Below, piece by piece: positions 33,535 to 45,733 of a DNA stretch of 64,000 bases. Location: the NCBI GenBank assembly GCA_044226485.1, contig JBGAGY010000003.1, positions 1-64,000 of the forward strand. Reading direction: 5' to 3'. The notes under the pieces were generated by a model. It did no database searches. It worked only from the letters and a program-made list of their open reading frames with translations, and was not told where the DNA came from. Numbering within the stretch: the stretch's first letter is position 1; every line of letters begins with the position of its first letter. The stretch is from UBA6663 sp044226485 (GTDB taxonomy: Bacteria; Chloroflexota; Anaerolineae; Anaerolineales; UBA6663). Made by a program: the position numbers and the translations under genes.

Positions 33535-33930
33535 TCAATGTCCGCGGAGATAGTCTTTCACCGCGCGACGGTATGCGTCCGGTGACAGAGTCGACTCTAC
33601 ATCGATCGCGTTGGGCTCAGTCAGGGTCTCCAGAAACGCCCACAAGGCATTCACTTCGTCCAGCCCGTTCGCCCGCTGGGGCCTCTCCGAGAACTCACGC
33701 ACCAGCGGCGTTGCCCGATACCCTCGCCCACCGCGCTCCACACAGCCAGAGGCTTCCAGGCGCCGGAGTGCGCCGGCGAGCTCGTCGTACGTCGGCACGG
33801 CGTGGTTGATGTAGTCCGCAGCGGCGATGAGTTGGCGCAAGGTCGTGCTCGGGCCCGCGGATGTAGCAATCGACCACAACACCCAGGCGTCGGACCAGGC
33901 AAATCGTGACGGCCCTTTCTCGGATGGCAT
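33535..33930 (-). CDS. Hypothetical protein, winged-helix-like
   Basis: A 131-aa soluble protein. The middle reads LRQLIAAADYINHAVPTYDE, then LAGALRRLEASGCVERGGRG and YRATPLVREF, the helix-helix-strand-wing pattern of a winged-helix domain. It could be a small transcription regulator. No operon partner: it is separated from the cyclotransferase by the inverted repeat and is divergent from the Lhr helicase. Confidence 0.6.
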   Translation of the reverse strand: MPSEKGPSRFAWSDAWVLWSIATSAGPSTTLRQLIAAADYINHAVPTYDELAGALRRLEASGCVERGGRGYRATPLVREFSERPQRANGLDEVNALWAFLETLTEPNAIDVESTLSPDAYRRAVKDYLRGH

Positions 33931-33979
33931 ACCCTGACCTTACCAGAGTCGGCCAGCTACGCTCGATGGGGTCGCGCGA

Positions 33980-36900
33980 ATGGCGTACAATTGTTCTATC
34001 CCTATGGCCGACGCTCTATCCGCCTTCTCGCCCGCGACACAGGCCTGGTTCCGCGACACGCTCGGTCGCCCGACGCCGCCTCAGACCGAAGGCTGGCCCG
34101 CGATCCAGCGGGGCGAGCACACCTTGATCCTGGCCCCGACCGGCTCGGGCAAGACCCTGGCCGCCTTCTTGTGGGGCCTCGACCGGCTGTACGGGCGCGA
34201 AGAAGCCCCCAAGGGCCAGGCCGGCATCGGCCTGCTCTACGTCTCGCCGCTCAAGGCCCTCAACAACGACATCGAGCGCAACCTGCAGGCGCCGCTCGCC
34301 GGCATCCGCGCCGCGGCCACGCGCCAGGGCGTCAAACTGCGCCCGTTGCGCGTCGCGGTGCGCACTGGTGACACGCCCGCCAGCCAGCGCGCGCAGATGC
34401 TGACGCATCCGCCCGACGTCCTGATCACGACGCCCGAGTCGCTCTACCTCATGCTGACCAGCCCAAAGGCGCGGGATCTGTTCCGCACGGTCGAGGCCGT
34501 GATCGTCGACGAGATCCACACGCTCGCGGGCAACAAGCGCGGCGCGCACCTCTCGCTCAGCCTCGAGCGCCTGACTCGGCTCGCCGAGCAGCCCGTGCAG
34601 CGGATCGGGCTCTCGGCGACCATCCGGCCCCTCGAGGAGGCGGCGCGCTTTCTGGGCGGCCAGGAAGCTGGCGGTGCGCCCCGCCCCGTCACCATCGTCG
34701 ACGCCCACTACAAGAAGCAACTCAAGCTCGAAGTCATCACGCCCGTGGACGACTTCAGCGATCTGCCGGGCGGCAGCATTTGGCCCGCGGTCGTGCCGCA
34801 GGTCCTGGGCGACATCCTCAAACACCGCACGACGCTCATCTTCGCCAACAACCGGCGCCTGGCCGAGCGCACGGCCGACCGACTCAACGCACAGCTCGCG
34901 GCGGAACGCTCCGAGGAGATCGAGCCCGGCAGCACCGCCGCGCTCGCGCCCGGCGGCCTGATGGGCGACCGCGGCATGTTCGCCATCGGCGCCGAAGGCC
35001 CGATCCGGGCCCACCACGGCAGCATGTCGAAAGAGGCCCGGCGCGAGATGGAAGCGGACCTGAAGGCCGGCAAACTCCCGGCCCTGGTCGGCACCAGTTC
35101 GCTCGAGCTCGGCATCGACATCGGCCACGTCGATCTGGTCGTGCAGCTCCAATCGCCCAAGAGCGTGTCGCAGGGCCTGCAACGCGTCGGGCGCTCGGGC
35201 CACCTGGTCGGGCAGACCAGCCACGGCCGCATCTACGCCACCTTCCGCGAGGATCTGATGGAGGCGGCCGCGATCTCGCGCGGCATGCTGGACGGCGACG
35301 TCGAGCTGACCCACACGCCCGAGAGCCCGCTCGACGTCCTGGCCCAACAGATCGTTGCAGCTGTAGCGATGGAGCCGTGGCGCTCGGCCGAGCTCTTCGA
35401 CCTCGTCCGTGGCGCCTATCCGTACCGCGACCTGACCTGGGCGCAGTTCGAGAGCGTCCTCGACATGCTCACCGGCCGCTACTACTTCGACGCCGCGTCG
35501 GTTCCGGCTGTCGCGTCGCTGCGGCCCAAGATCGCGTGGGACAAGACCGCCGATCGCCTGATCGCCCTGCCCGGCACGCGCTTGCTGGCGATGAGCAACG
35601 TCGGCACGATCCCGGATACTGGCGCGTTCGGCGTGTATCTGGGCGACGGCAAGACGCGCATCGGCGAGCTCGACGAGGAATTCGTCTTCGAGACGCGCGT
35701 CGGCGACACCTTCCTGCTCGGCAGCAACGTCTGGCGCGTGGCCGAGATCAACGACGACCGGGTCGTGGTCGTCGACGCCGCCGGCGCGACGCCGCGCATG
35801 CCGTTCTGGAACGGCGACTACCCCTATCGCCCATACGAGCTCGGCGTCCGCATCGGCGCCTTCCGGCGCGAGATCGCGGCGCGATTGGCCGAGCCCAACC
35901 AGACGGCGGTCGAGGAGGCCGAGGCCTGGCTGCGCCGCGACTACGCGCTCGACGAGCGCTCCGCCCGCGCCCTGATCGCTCACGTCCAGAGCCAGATGAA
36001 CGCCGTCGGCGTGATGTCGTCGGATCGGATGGTGGTGGTCGAGACCTTCCGCAACGACGCCGGCGACTGGTGCCTGGTGGTGCAATCGCCGTTCGGCGGC
36101 CGGGTCAACGGGGCCTGGGCGCTGGCGCTGCTGGGCGTCCTGCGCGACAACATCGGCGTCACCCCCGAGGCCCAGACCAACGACGACGGCATCCTCTTCC
36201 GTCTGCCGGGCCTGGCGCAGGAACCGCCGACGGACGTCCTCGCGGCGCTGACCTCCGACGAAGCGCGGCGACGCATCCTTGATGAGTTGCCGGACTCGGC
36301 CGTCTTCGGCGCGCAGTTCCGCATGAACGCCGGGCGCGCCCTGCTCCTCCCACGGATGCGTGGCATGAAGCGCATGCCGTTCTGGCTGCAGCGGCTGCGG
36401 GCTCGCGACCTTTTGGCGTTGGTGCGACGCTTCGACAACTTCCCGATCGTGGTCGAAACCACGCGCGACTGCCTGCGCGACGTCTTCGACATGCCCCACC
36501 TGGCCGACGTGCTCGACGGCCTCAAAGCCGGTCGCATCGAGATCGCCACGATCCACAGCCAGACACCGTCGCCCGTGGCATCGGGGCTGCTGTACAGTTT
36601 CGTCAGCATCTACATGTATCAGTGGGACGAGCCCAAGGCCGAGCGACAACTGCGCGCCCTCTCGGCTGCGCCGCTGTCGGTCGAGGCCGCTCCCCTCGAC
36701 TCGGATTGGACCGGGCGGTTGAGTCCCGAAGCCATCGTCGAGGTGGTCGGGCGCGCGGGGCACAGCGCCGATGGCTCGCAGGCGCGCAGCAAGGAAGAAC
36801 TGGCCCTGATCATGCGCGAGCTAGGCGATCTGTCCGAGGCCGAGGTTCGGGCGCGCTGCGTCGGCGACGGCTGGTTGGCCGAGCTCGCCGCCGAAAAGCG

Positions 36901-38536
36901 CATCCTGCCGGTCACCCTGGGCGGCGAGTCGCGCTGGGTATCGGCCGAACTGACCGAGGCCTACGGGCGCGCACCGAACGTGACCGACGTCGTGAGGCGC
37001 CGCCTACGCTGGTGCGGGCCCGTCACCGCAGCGGAGCTGCTGGCGCGTTATCCGTTCGCCGAGCTCGACCTGATGCAGGTGCTGGCGACGGCCGTCGACG
37101 AACGACTGCTGGTGCGCGGCCACTTCACCACGCTCGACACGCTCCAGGTCTGCGACGCGAACCTGCTGGATCAGATTCAGCGGCGGACCCTGGCACAGCT
37201 GCGCAACGCCATCAAGCCCGTCTCCCTCGCGGCCTACGCCGCCTTCCTCATCCGCTGGCAGCATCTCGATTCGCACACGCGGTTGACGGGCAGCGGCGCT
37301 CTGCGCCAGGCCGTCGAGCAACTCAGAGGGCTAGCCTTGCCGGCGGCCGTGTGGGAGCGCGAAGTTCTGCCGGCCCGCGTCCCAGGCTATGCGCCGGCCG
37401 ATCTGGACGCCCTGGGCCAGGATGGCGCGCTGGTCTGGGCAGCGGTGCCGTCGCCGGATGCGCCCACCGATGTGCGCCGCGCGCGGGTGCGCTTCTTCTT
37501 CCGGGGCGAAGGCCGGCGCTTCCTCGACGCGCCTCAGCCCGACGGCCTGAGCGTCGAAGCCGCGCGCGTGTTTGCCTTCCTCAAAGATGAAGGCGCCTCG
37601 TTCACGGCCGACCTGCAGGCAGGTCTGGGTCTGACGACCAGCGCTCTGAACGCCGCGCTCGCGGAGCTGGCGGCACTCGGGCTCGTTACTCACGACGCCT
37701 TCGCCACCCTGCGCGGGCTGATTGCCGTCGAGTCGGAGCCCGAGCGTGGGCCCCGGACGAAGAGCCCGCTCGAGCAGGAACTGGCCAGCCGGTTGGGCGA
37801 TCGTCCGCCAATCATGAACCGCTACCGCGAGGCGCGCCGCCGCATCGGCCAGCGCGTGCGCGAGCACATGGCCCTGGTCAAAGCCACGACGGTGCCGCCG
37901 GCCGGGCGCTGGTCGATCGTGCATCGGGCCGGCATCCTGGGGCCGGAGCTATCAATCGACGGACTGCACGAGCAGCGCTCACGCGTCCTGCTGGCGCGCT
38001 ATGGGGTCGTCACCCGAGATTGCCTCGAACGCGAGACAGGGTCATGGGATTGGGCCTCGCTATATCGCGTGTTGAGCCGGATGGAGATGCGCGGCGACGT
38101 CCGCCGCGGCTATTTCGTCGCCGGCCTCTCCGGCGCGCAGTTCGCGTTGCCCGAAGCCGTCGAGCAGCTTCGCCAGGCGCCGGATGACGACATCGTCGTG
38201 CTTAGCGCGGTCGACCCGGTCAACGTCTACGGCGGCGGCGCTGACGACACGCCGCGGTTCGCACGGGTGCCGACCACGCACGTCGCGCTCCTGCGAGGCA
38301 GACCGATCGTGGTCTTCGAAGACTCGGGCCGGCGCATCACTACGGCAGCGACGCTCGACGTCTTCGACGCCGAACGGGCTGTGCGCGCCTACCTGGCGCG
38401 GCCCGGCGCTGCGGCCCGCGTCGTCGTCGCCCAGTGGAACGATGCCGACGTGTTGGGCAGCCCCGGCCAGGCGATCCTCAGGGATGCGGGCTTCCAAAAG
38501 ACCCCGACGGCCATGGAGTGGCGCGCGCCGCATTGA
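33980..38536 (+). CDS. lhr: Lhr-type large DEAD/DEAH-box helicase
   Basis: A superfamily 2 helicase of 1,518 aa (1,510 if started at the ATG at 34004). Walker A APTGSGKT is near residue 52 and the DEIH box (VIVDEIHTLAG) near residue 176. LSATIRP (motif III) and GTSSLELGIDIGHVDLVVQL with QRVGRSGH (motifs V/VI, about residues 372-410) complete the ATPase. The Lhr core winged-helix and beta-barrel domains follow, then the long C-terminal extension typical of bacterial full-length Lhr (about 1,500 aa), with DNA-glycosylase-like winged helices (RYPFAELDLMQVLATAVDER). Lhr is a 3'-5' DNA helicase implicated in DNA repair. It is transcribed alone. Confidence 0.95.
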   Translation: MAYNCSIPMADALSAFSPATQAWFRDTLGRPTPPQTEGWPAIQRGEHTLILAPTGSGKTLAAFLWGLDRLYGREEAPKGQAGIGLLYVSPLKALNNDIERNLQAPLAGIRAAATRQGVKLRPLRVAVRTGDTPASQRAQMLTHPPDVLITTPESLYLMLTSPKARDLFRTVEAVIVDEIHTLAGNKRGAHLSLSLERLTRLAEQPVQRIGLSATIRPLEEAARFLGGQEAGGAPRPVTIVDAHYKKQLKLEVITPVDDFSDLPGGSIWPAVVPQVLGDILKHRTTLIFANNRRLAERTADRLNAQLAAERSEEIEPGSTAALAPGGLMGDRGMFAIGAEGPIRAHHGSMSKEARREMEADLKAGKLPALVGTSSLELGIDIGHVDLVVQLQSPKSVSQGLQRVGRSGHLVGQTSHGRIYATFREDLMEAAAISRGMLDGDVELTHTPESPLDVLAQQIVAAVAMEPWRSAELFDLVRGAYPYRDLTWAQFESVLDMLTGRYYFDAASVPAVASLRPKIAWDKTADRLIALPGTRLLAMSNVGTIPDTGAFGVYLGDGKTRIGELDEEFVFETRVGDTFLLGSNVWRVAEINDDRVVVVDAAGATPRMPFWNGDYPYRPYELGVRIGAFRREIAARLAEPNQTAVEEAEAWLRRDYALDERSARALIAHVQSQMNAVGVMSSDRMVVVETFRNDAGDWCLVVQSPFGGRVNGAWALALLGVLRDNIGVTPEAQTNDDGILFRLPGLAQEPPTDVLAALTSDEARRRILDELPDSAVFGAQFRMNAGRALLLPRMRGMKRMPFWLQRLRARDLLALVRRFDNFPIVVETTRDCLRDVFDMPHLADVLDGLKAGRIEIATIHSQTPSPVASGLLYSFVSIYMYQWDEPKAERQLRALSAAPLSVEAAPLDSDWTGRLSPEAIVEVVGRAGHSADGSQARSKEELALIMRELGDLSEAEVRARCVGDGWLAELAAEKRILPVTLGGESRWVSAELTEAYGRAPNVTDVVRRRLRWCGPVTAAELLARYPFAELDLMQVLATAVDERLLVRGHFTTLDTLQVCDANLLDQIQRRTLAQLRNAIKPVSLAAYAAFLIRWQHLDSHTRLTGSGALRQAVEQLRGLALPAAVWEREVLPARVPGYAPADLDALGQDGALVWAAVPSPDAPTDVRRARVRFFFRGEGRRFLDAPQPDGLSVEAARVFAFLKDEGASFTADLQAGLGLTTSALNAALAELAALGLVTHDAFATLRGLIAVESEPERGPRTKSPLEQELASRLGDRPPIMNRYREARRRIGQRVREHMALVKATTVPPAGRWSIVHRAGILGPELSIDGLHEQRSRVLLARYGVVTRDCLERETGSWDWASLYRVLSRMEMRGDVRRGYFVAGLSGAQFALPEAVEQLRQAPDDDIVVLSAVDPVNVYGGGADDTPRFARVPTTHVALLRGRPIVVFEDSGRRITTAATLDVFDAERAVRAYLARPGAAARVVVAQWNDADVLGSPGQAILRDAGFQKTPTAMEWRAPH
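33986..33991 (+). promoter_or_regulatory. -10 box candidate for the Lhr-type helicase
   Basis: TACAAT located 12 bases before the in-frame ATG at 34004, giving a leader of about five nucleotides. This would favour 34004 over the upstream ATG at 33980, which the box overlaps. Confidence 0.4.
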
Positions 38537-38696
38537 AGCCAGGCGCTGGTGCCCACGCTGCGGCAGCGCTCCAGCCTTCGTTTGAACGGTCAACCTGTAG
38601 CGGACAGGCCGAAATCGACAAAGCCCGTCGAATTCGTGGTATCGTCACGTTACGGAGTCTGGGCTCAGTCGTCGACCCAGGTAGGGCCCAAGAGAG

Positions 38697-39212
38697 GTGA
38701 ATGTGCCGCCGATCAACCAACTCAGCGAACGCGAACGGGACGTGGTCACCGAGGTCCTCCTCGGGAAGAGCAACAAACAGATCGCCCAGGCCCTGGGGAT
38801 CTCGGCCCGAACGGTCGAGTTTCACCTGCGCAACATCTTCGCCAAATACCAGGTCGGCTCGCGAATCGAGCTGATTTTGCGCCTCAGCGAGGCACCCGGT
38901 GACTTCCCCAGGGGTGTCCCAGGGCCTTCCCCAGTTGAAAACGCGCCGACGAATCCCGATGATAGGCGGCAATCCCATCCGACTTCGGATGGGACAACCA
39001 CCTTAGCATCGGTCGGGGCGCCCCCCGACCAGGGAGCCGTCATGAAGTCGCGTCAGGCCAATATGATCGGTCACTCGGTCCTTTGGGCAGCTGCCATCAT
39101 CGCCACAGCCCTGCTAGGCGGAAGATCAGAGCTCACGGTCTTCATTCTGCCAGCCCTGGCGATGGGCGCGCTCTATGTCGTCGGGCCGCGTGATCCAGCG
39201 CCCGCAGCCTGA
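38697..39212 (+). CDS. LuxR-type HTH regulator with C-terminal membrane segments
   Basis: A 171-aa protein (GTG at 38697, or GTG at 38703 behind GAGAGG). Residues 8-66 form a LuxR/GerE helix-turn-helix: LSERERDVVTEVLLGKSNKQ, then IAQALGISARTVEFHLRNIF. A 50-residue Pro/Thr/Asp-rich linker follows. Two hydrophobic helices near the end (IGHSVLWAAAIIATALLG and LTVFILPALAMGALYVVG) would place the DNA-binding domain at the inner membrane. Putting the HTH at the N-terminus ahead of two membrane helices is unusual; it lacks a receiver domain. It ends at a hairpin terminator. Confidence 0.8.
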   Translation: MNVPPINQLSERERDVVTEVLLGKSNKQIAQALGISARTVEFHLRNIFAKYQVGSRIELILRLSEAPGDFPRGVPGPSPVENAPTNPDDRRQSHPTSDGTTTLASVGAPPDQGAVMKSRQANMIGHSVLWAAAIIATALLGGRSELTVFILPALAMGALYVVGPRDPAPAA

Positions 39213-39255
39213 GCAACCGCTATCGCGATGGCCGTAGCCGGCCAGATGAACCCAG

Positions 39256-39285
39256 GCAGCCTGCGCCGTACCCGTCGCAGGCTGC
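39256..39285 (+). terminator. Hairpin between convergent genes
   Basis: A 10-bp perfect stem GCAGCCTGCG (39256-39265) / CGCAGGCTGC (39276-39285) with a ten-base loop and TTGAGTCT after it. It separates the LuxR-type gene from the convergent secreted-protein gene. Confidence 0.6.
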
Positions 39286-39394
39286 TTGAGTCTCAGAACA
39301 GGTAGACCACAGCATCCCGAGTGCTCCGGTCGTTGTCGCAGCCAAACGCCCTCACGAGCAACTGGCTGAGGCGTACGGCCGCGCTCGCCCGATG

Positions 39395-40588
39395 TCACGG
39401 TAACAGCGCGGATCCTGCCGCGTTGAGCACCGATGGTAGCGGATGACGGTTCGGCAGGTAGAGCATGACCTCACTCGGCCCGAGCGTGTCGACGAGGCCG
39501 GCCCAGAGTTGACCGCGGAACACTGCGGCTCCGGCGAGTGACACTCCACGGGCCTGACCCGAATCCCATCCGCGCGGCGCAACGGCGTCCCAGTGCACAC
39601 CGTCCGGGGAACGCCAGACGCCTCCCCCACGCAGATCGTAGGTAAACAGGAAGAGCGCATCCGCATGGACAACGAGTGCTGCCCGCATGACCATCCCCAT
39701 CGAGTCTCGAACCACCAACAAGTCGTCGGATAGGACTGGCGCCCAACTGTCACCGTCGGACGTGTGCCACAAGTTGATCACTGTGCGCTGATCGTCCGCA
39801 CTCGTGGCAACGGCTGCGTACAACTCAGTGCCGAAAGAGACGATGGACATCACGCTGCCAGGGGCTGACGCGCCGAAGCCAGACGAGACGTCAGACCAGG
39901 CGCTGCCGTCGAAGCGCCACAGACAGGGTGTCTGATCCGTCGGATTCTGGCCGCCCACGTACAGCCAGTCGCCGGCGACGGCGAGGCTCGACATCGAGAA
40001 GCCCGGTTCGAGAGCCGGGGACCAATCGACGCCGTTCGTGGTCACCTGAACCGTGTGCCACATACCCGCCGACGACAAGGTGTCGATCGCTTTATCCACG
40101 TACAGGCGACTCTTGTACTCCGCCATGCTGAAGAAATACGTGTTGCTGGCCCAGAGCGGCGTGACCGGCTCCCACTCGTCACCGTCGAGCGTCCGCCACA
40201 CAGCGCCGCCCCACCCCGACATGAATGTCGTCGCGAACAGGGCGTCGTCATGTACGGCGAAGTCCGTGGCAAGTGTTCCGAGCGAATCCGTCATTCCGTT
40301 TGTGGCGGTGATGACGCCGTCCCAGTTCAATCCGTCGGCCGTGCGCCAGATCTGAAGGAAGCTTGAGGTTTGAACGCCGGCATACAGCTTGTCTCGATAC
40401 ACTTCGAGCGTGGAGGCGCGCTGGTAGATGTCGCCAGGCTCGTCGTCGTAGGGCATGGGCGCCCATTGGTTGGAGGGATGGGTTCCCGTCACCGCACGGG
40501 CTGAGGGTGCCGCAGGCGCCAGCGCCACCATCACGAGGCCCACACACACGATGCGACCCAGCCGTCGATGAGCGTCCGGGCTTGCCAT
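39395..40588 (-). CDS. Secreted beta-propeller-like protein
   Basis: A 397-aa exported protein. The ATG at 40588 has GGAGGCGG upstream and is followed by a signal peptide (RRLGRIVCVGLVMVALAPAA, cleavage near ARA). The mature part repeats a blade-like unit of about 50-60 residues: LYAGVQTSSFLQIWRTADGL, ALFATTFMSGWGGAVWRTLD, LYVDKAIDTLSSAGMWHTVQ, LYVGGQNPTDQTPCLWRFDG, LYAAVATSADDQRTVINLWH and LFLFTYDLRGGGVWRSPDGV. About six blades suggest a sialidase/Kelch-like propeller with (D)G-W motifs. No catalytic residues could be assigned. Confidence 0.75.
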   Translation of the reverse strand: MASPDAHRRLGRIVCVGLVMVALAPAAPSARAVTGTHPSNQWAPMPYDDEPGDIYQRASTLEVYRDKLYAGVQTSSFLQIWRTADGLNWDGVITATNGMTDSLGTLATDFAVHDDALFATTFMSGWGGAVWRTLDGDEWEPVTPLWASNTYFFSMAEYKSRLYVDKAIDTLSSAGMWHTVQVTTNGVDWSPALEPGFSMSSLAVAGDWLYVGGQNPTDQTPCLWRFDGSAWSDVSSGFGASAPGSVMSIVSFGTELYAAVATSADDQRTVINLWHTSDGDSWAPVLSDDLLVVRDSMGMVMRAALVVHADALFLFTYDLRGGGVWRSPDGVHWDAVAPRGWDSGQARGVSLAGAAVFRGQLWAGLVDTLGPSEVMLYLPNRHPLPSVLNAAGSALLP

Positions 40589-41107
40589 GCTCGCCGCCTC
40601 CGAAATCCTTTGGGGCGGATTGTAGGCACCCGGTCGAACGAAGCGGGCGGGCCTTCTACAGCGGAGGCAAGCAGTCGTCAGAGATTCAGCAGAAGGACGG
40701 GAATGTGGAGCGGCGCGACGGCAGGCCAGGCGACATTGCACTCAGGCAGGTAGGGTTCGGTCTGATACGGCACCTGTTGCGCCGCCGGGTCGTGCAGATT
40801 CGGATCAAGCCCTGCCAGGGCCTGGATGAACGGTGATCCAGACTTGAGCAGATCGACACGCGCGGCCAGGCGATTGATACCTTCCAACATTCCGAACGGC
40901 GCCGATGTCGCCTGGCCGGTCGGCGCCAGCATGGGCTCGAGCAACAGATTGGTTGAAGGCGTGCACGCGATCGACGGACCTGGTGCCGAACGCATCAGAT
41001 CGCTGGTACTGCCGCAACAGCATCGCAGCGTTCCTCCACGGCCATCAGACACAGGCGTTGTAAGCGGCGTGTCAGGGCTGTGTCAGGAGCCTGAAAAGCC
41101 CATGGGC
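40589..41107. other. Intergenic region with a possible decayed ORF
   Basis: A 519-nt gap between the start of the propeller gene and the end of carB. The only open frame of note is 40678-41052 (minus, 124 codons). Its C-terminal half (LLKSGSPFIQALAGLDPNLH, then QTEPYLPECNVAWPAVAP) looks protein-like, but the N-terminal part is Cys-rich and shadow-like. There is no ribosome binding site. It may be the remnant of a truncated gene. Confidence 0.35.
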
Positions 41108-44329
<3,222 letters not shown>

Positions 44330-44515
44330 GGGTGGTTGTGGCCTTGGAGGCGTCCGGTTCTGAAAGCCGTCGCCCGCCAATCCCCGATTATCCGTCATCG
44401 CCGCCTTCCGATACCCGGCAGAGTGCCCGAAGTTGCGCGGTGGTTTGTCTCACGCGCCGCGGTAAGAATCGCGATAGCCGTTGGTGATTCCGAGTAGACG
44501 CTAACAGACGGGGCG

Positions 44516-45733
44516 TCAGGTAGATTCGCCTAACGATCTGAGGGCCAGCAGGCCCGCCAGGACTACGAGCCCGGCTGCGCCCAGCAGGGCTGCCCCGATC
44601 GAGACGGACCCGGCCAGGCCGGCGATCGCCAACCCGCACACCATCTCACCGACGTATTCCATCTGCGCCAGGAACGATTGCACGGTGGCCCGAACCTCGC
44701 GAGTCGCGCGTTCATTGGCCCAGATCGCGCCGACCGCGCGGGTCACCGGCCAGCCGACGCCTTCTATCAGCAACACACCCAGGCTCGCCCACCACGCTCC
44801 GGGCGCGGCTGCCAACAAAAGCGCTCCGCCGACCGCCAACCCGCAGGCCGACACATAGGCGGCGCGCGCCAGGCGCATTCCATGCAGCCGGCGCTCGACA
44901 AGCCATAGGGCCCAGGCGCCGAGGGCGAACGCCGCCAGGCTCAACGCCGTGAACCAGATGATCGGATCCGGCGCCGTCGGGAAGCCTGCGCCGATCAACT
45001 GCCTGGGATACAACCGTCCGATCGAGTCGGACGCGCCGTTGACCAGGATCGTGGCTCCGAAAAGGATCAGGAGCTGGACGTCACGCCGAGCCAGCGAGAG
45101 TCCGGCCCTGAGGATCTCGAGAGCCTGGCGGCCCAGCCTTGTCGTGGTCGGCCGAAAGCGGTGCTCCGGAAACTGCGTCGCGACGTACGCGGCCAGCACC
45201 ACCATGACGACGCCCGCCACCAGCATCGCTCCGGCCCGGCCGCCCAGCCAGGCCAAACCGCCAAAGCCAACCAATCCGGCCAAGGCGCCGATCTGTTTCC
45301 AGCGGGCCTGCGCCGCCAGCACCTGTGGGGCGCGAACGCCGTCATCAAGCTCGTCCGTGATCCAGGCCACGTCGGCGCCGCTGGCGAAGGTCCAGCCGAT
45401 GCCCCACAGGATCTGAGTCGCCAGCAGCGCCCCGAACGACGTCGAGAGCGCCGTGGCGATCATGCTGAGCCCTACCAGCACATGCGCGATCATCAACGAC
45501 AACCGCCGGCTCACAGCATCGGCCACGACGCCGGTCGGCACTTCGAACAGCATCGACGCCACTGCCTGACCGACGCCGATCAACACGAGTTGCTCAGGCA
45601 GCAGGCGCGCGTCGAGCACAAGGTAGAGGCTTGTGACAAGCCAGTACCCGCGCCCGAGCGCAGCCTGTAGCGTGGACCAGCGCAGATACGCCGTCGTAAG
45701 GTGGCGATCTCGATCAGACACGGCGGACGACAT
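44516..45733 (-). CDS. MFS transporter (predicted drug efflux)
   Basis: A 405-aa major facilitator with 11-12 hydrophobic helices. The motif-A-like loop is FEVPTGVVADAVSRRLSLMI (about residue 65). The start ATG at 45733 has AAGGAG ten bases upstream and overlaps the end of the GTPase gene by 20 bases, so translation of the two is coupled; GTG at 45721 is the alternative. Sequences such as LWGIGWTFASGADVAWITDE resemble the macrolide/tetracycline-type MFS efflux family. Pairing with a ribosomal protection protein suggests resistance to ribosome-targeting drugs. The substrate is inferred, not seen. Confidence 0.85.
   Translation of the reverse strand: MSSAVSDRDRHLTTAYLRWSTLQAALGRGYWLVTSLYLVLDARLLPEQLVLIGVGQAVASMLFEVPTGVVADAVSRRLSLMIAHVLVGLSMIATALSTSFGALLATQILWGIGWTFASGADVAWITDELDDGVRAPQVLAAQARWKQIGALAGLVGFGGLAWLGGRAGAMLVAGVVMVVLAAYVATQFPEHRFRPTTTRLGRQALEILRAGLSLARRDVQLLILFGATILVNGASDSIGRLYPRQLIGAGFPTAPDPIIWFTALSLAAFALGAWALWLVERRLHGMRLARAAYVSACGLAVGGALLLAAAPGAWWASLGVLLIEGVGWPVTRAVGAIWANERATREVRATVQSFLAQMEYVGEMVCGLAIAGLAGSVSIGAALLGAAGLVVLAGLLALRSLGEST

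Noticed and set aside
34016..36763. 915-codon open frame on the minus strand across the Lhr helicase
   Set aside because: It is antisense to a well-supported helicase and follows its GC-rich codon bias; no motif, ribosome binding site or plausible N-terminus.
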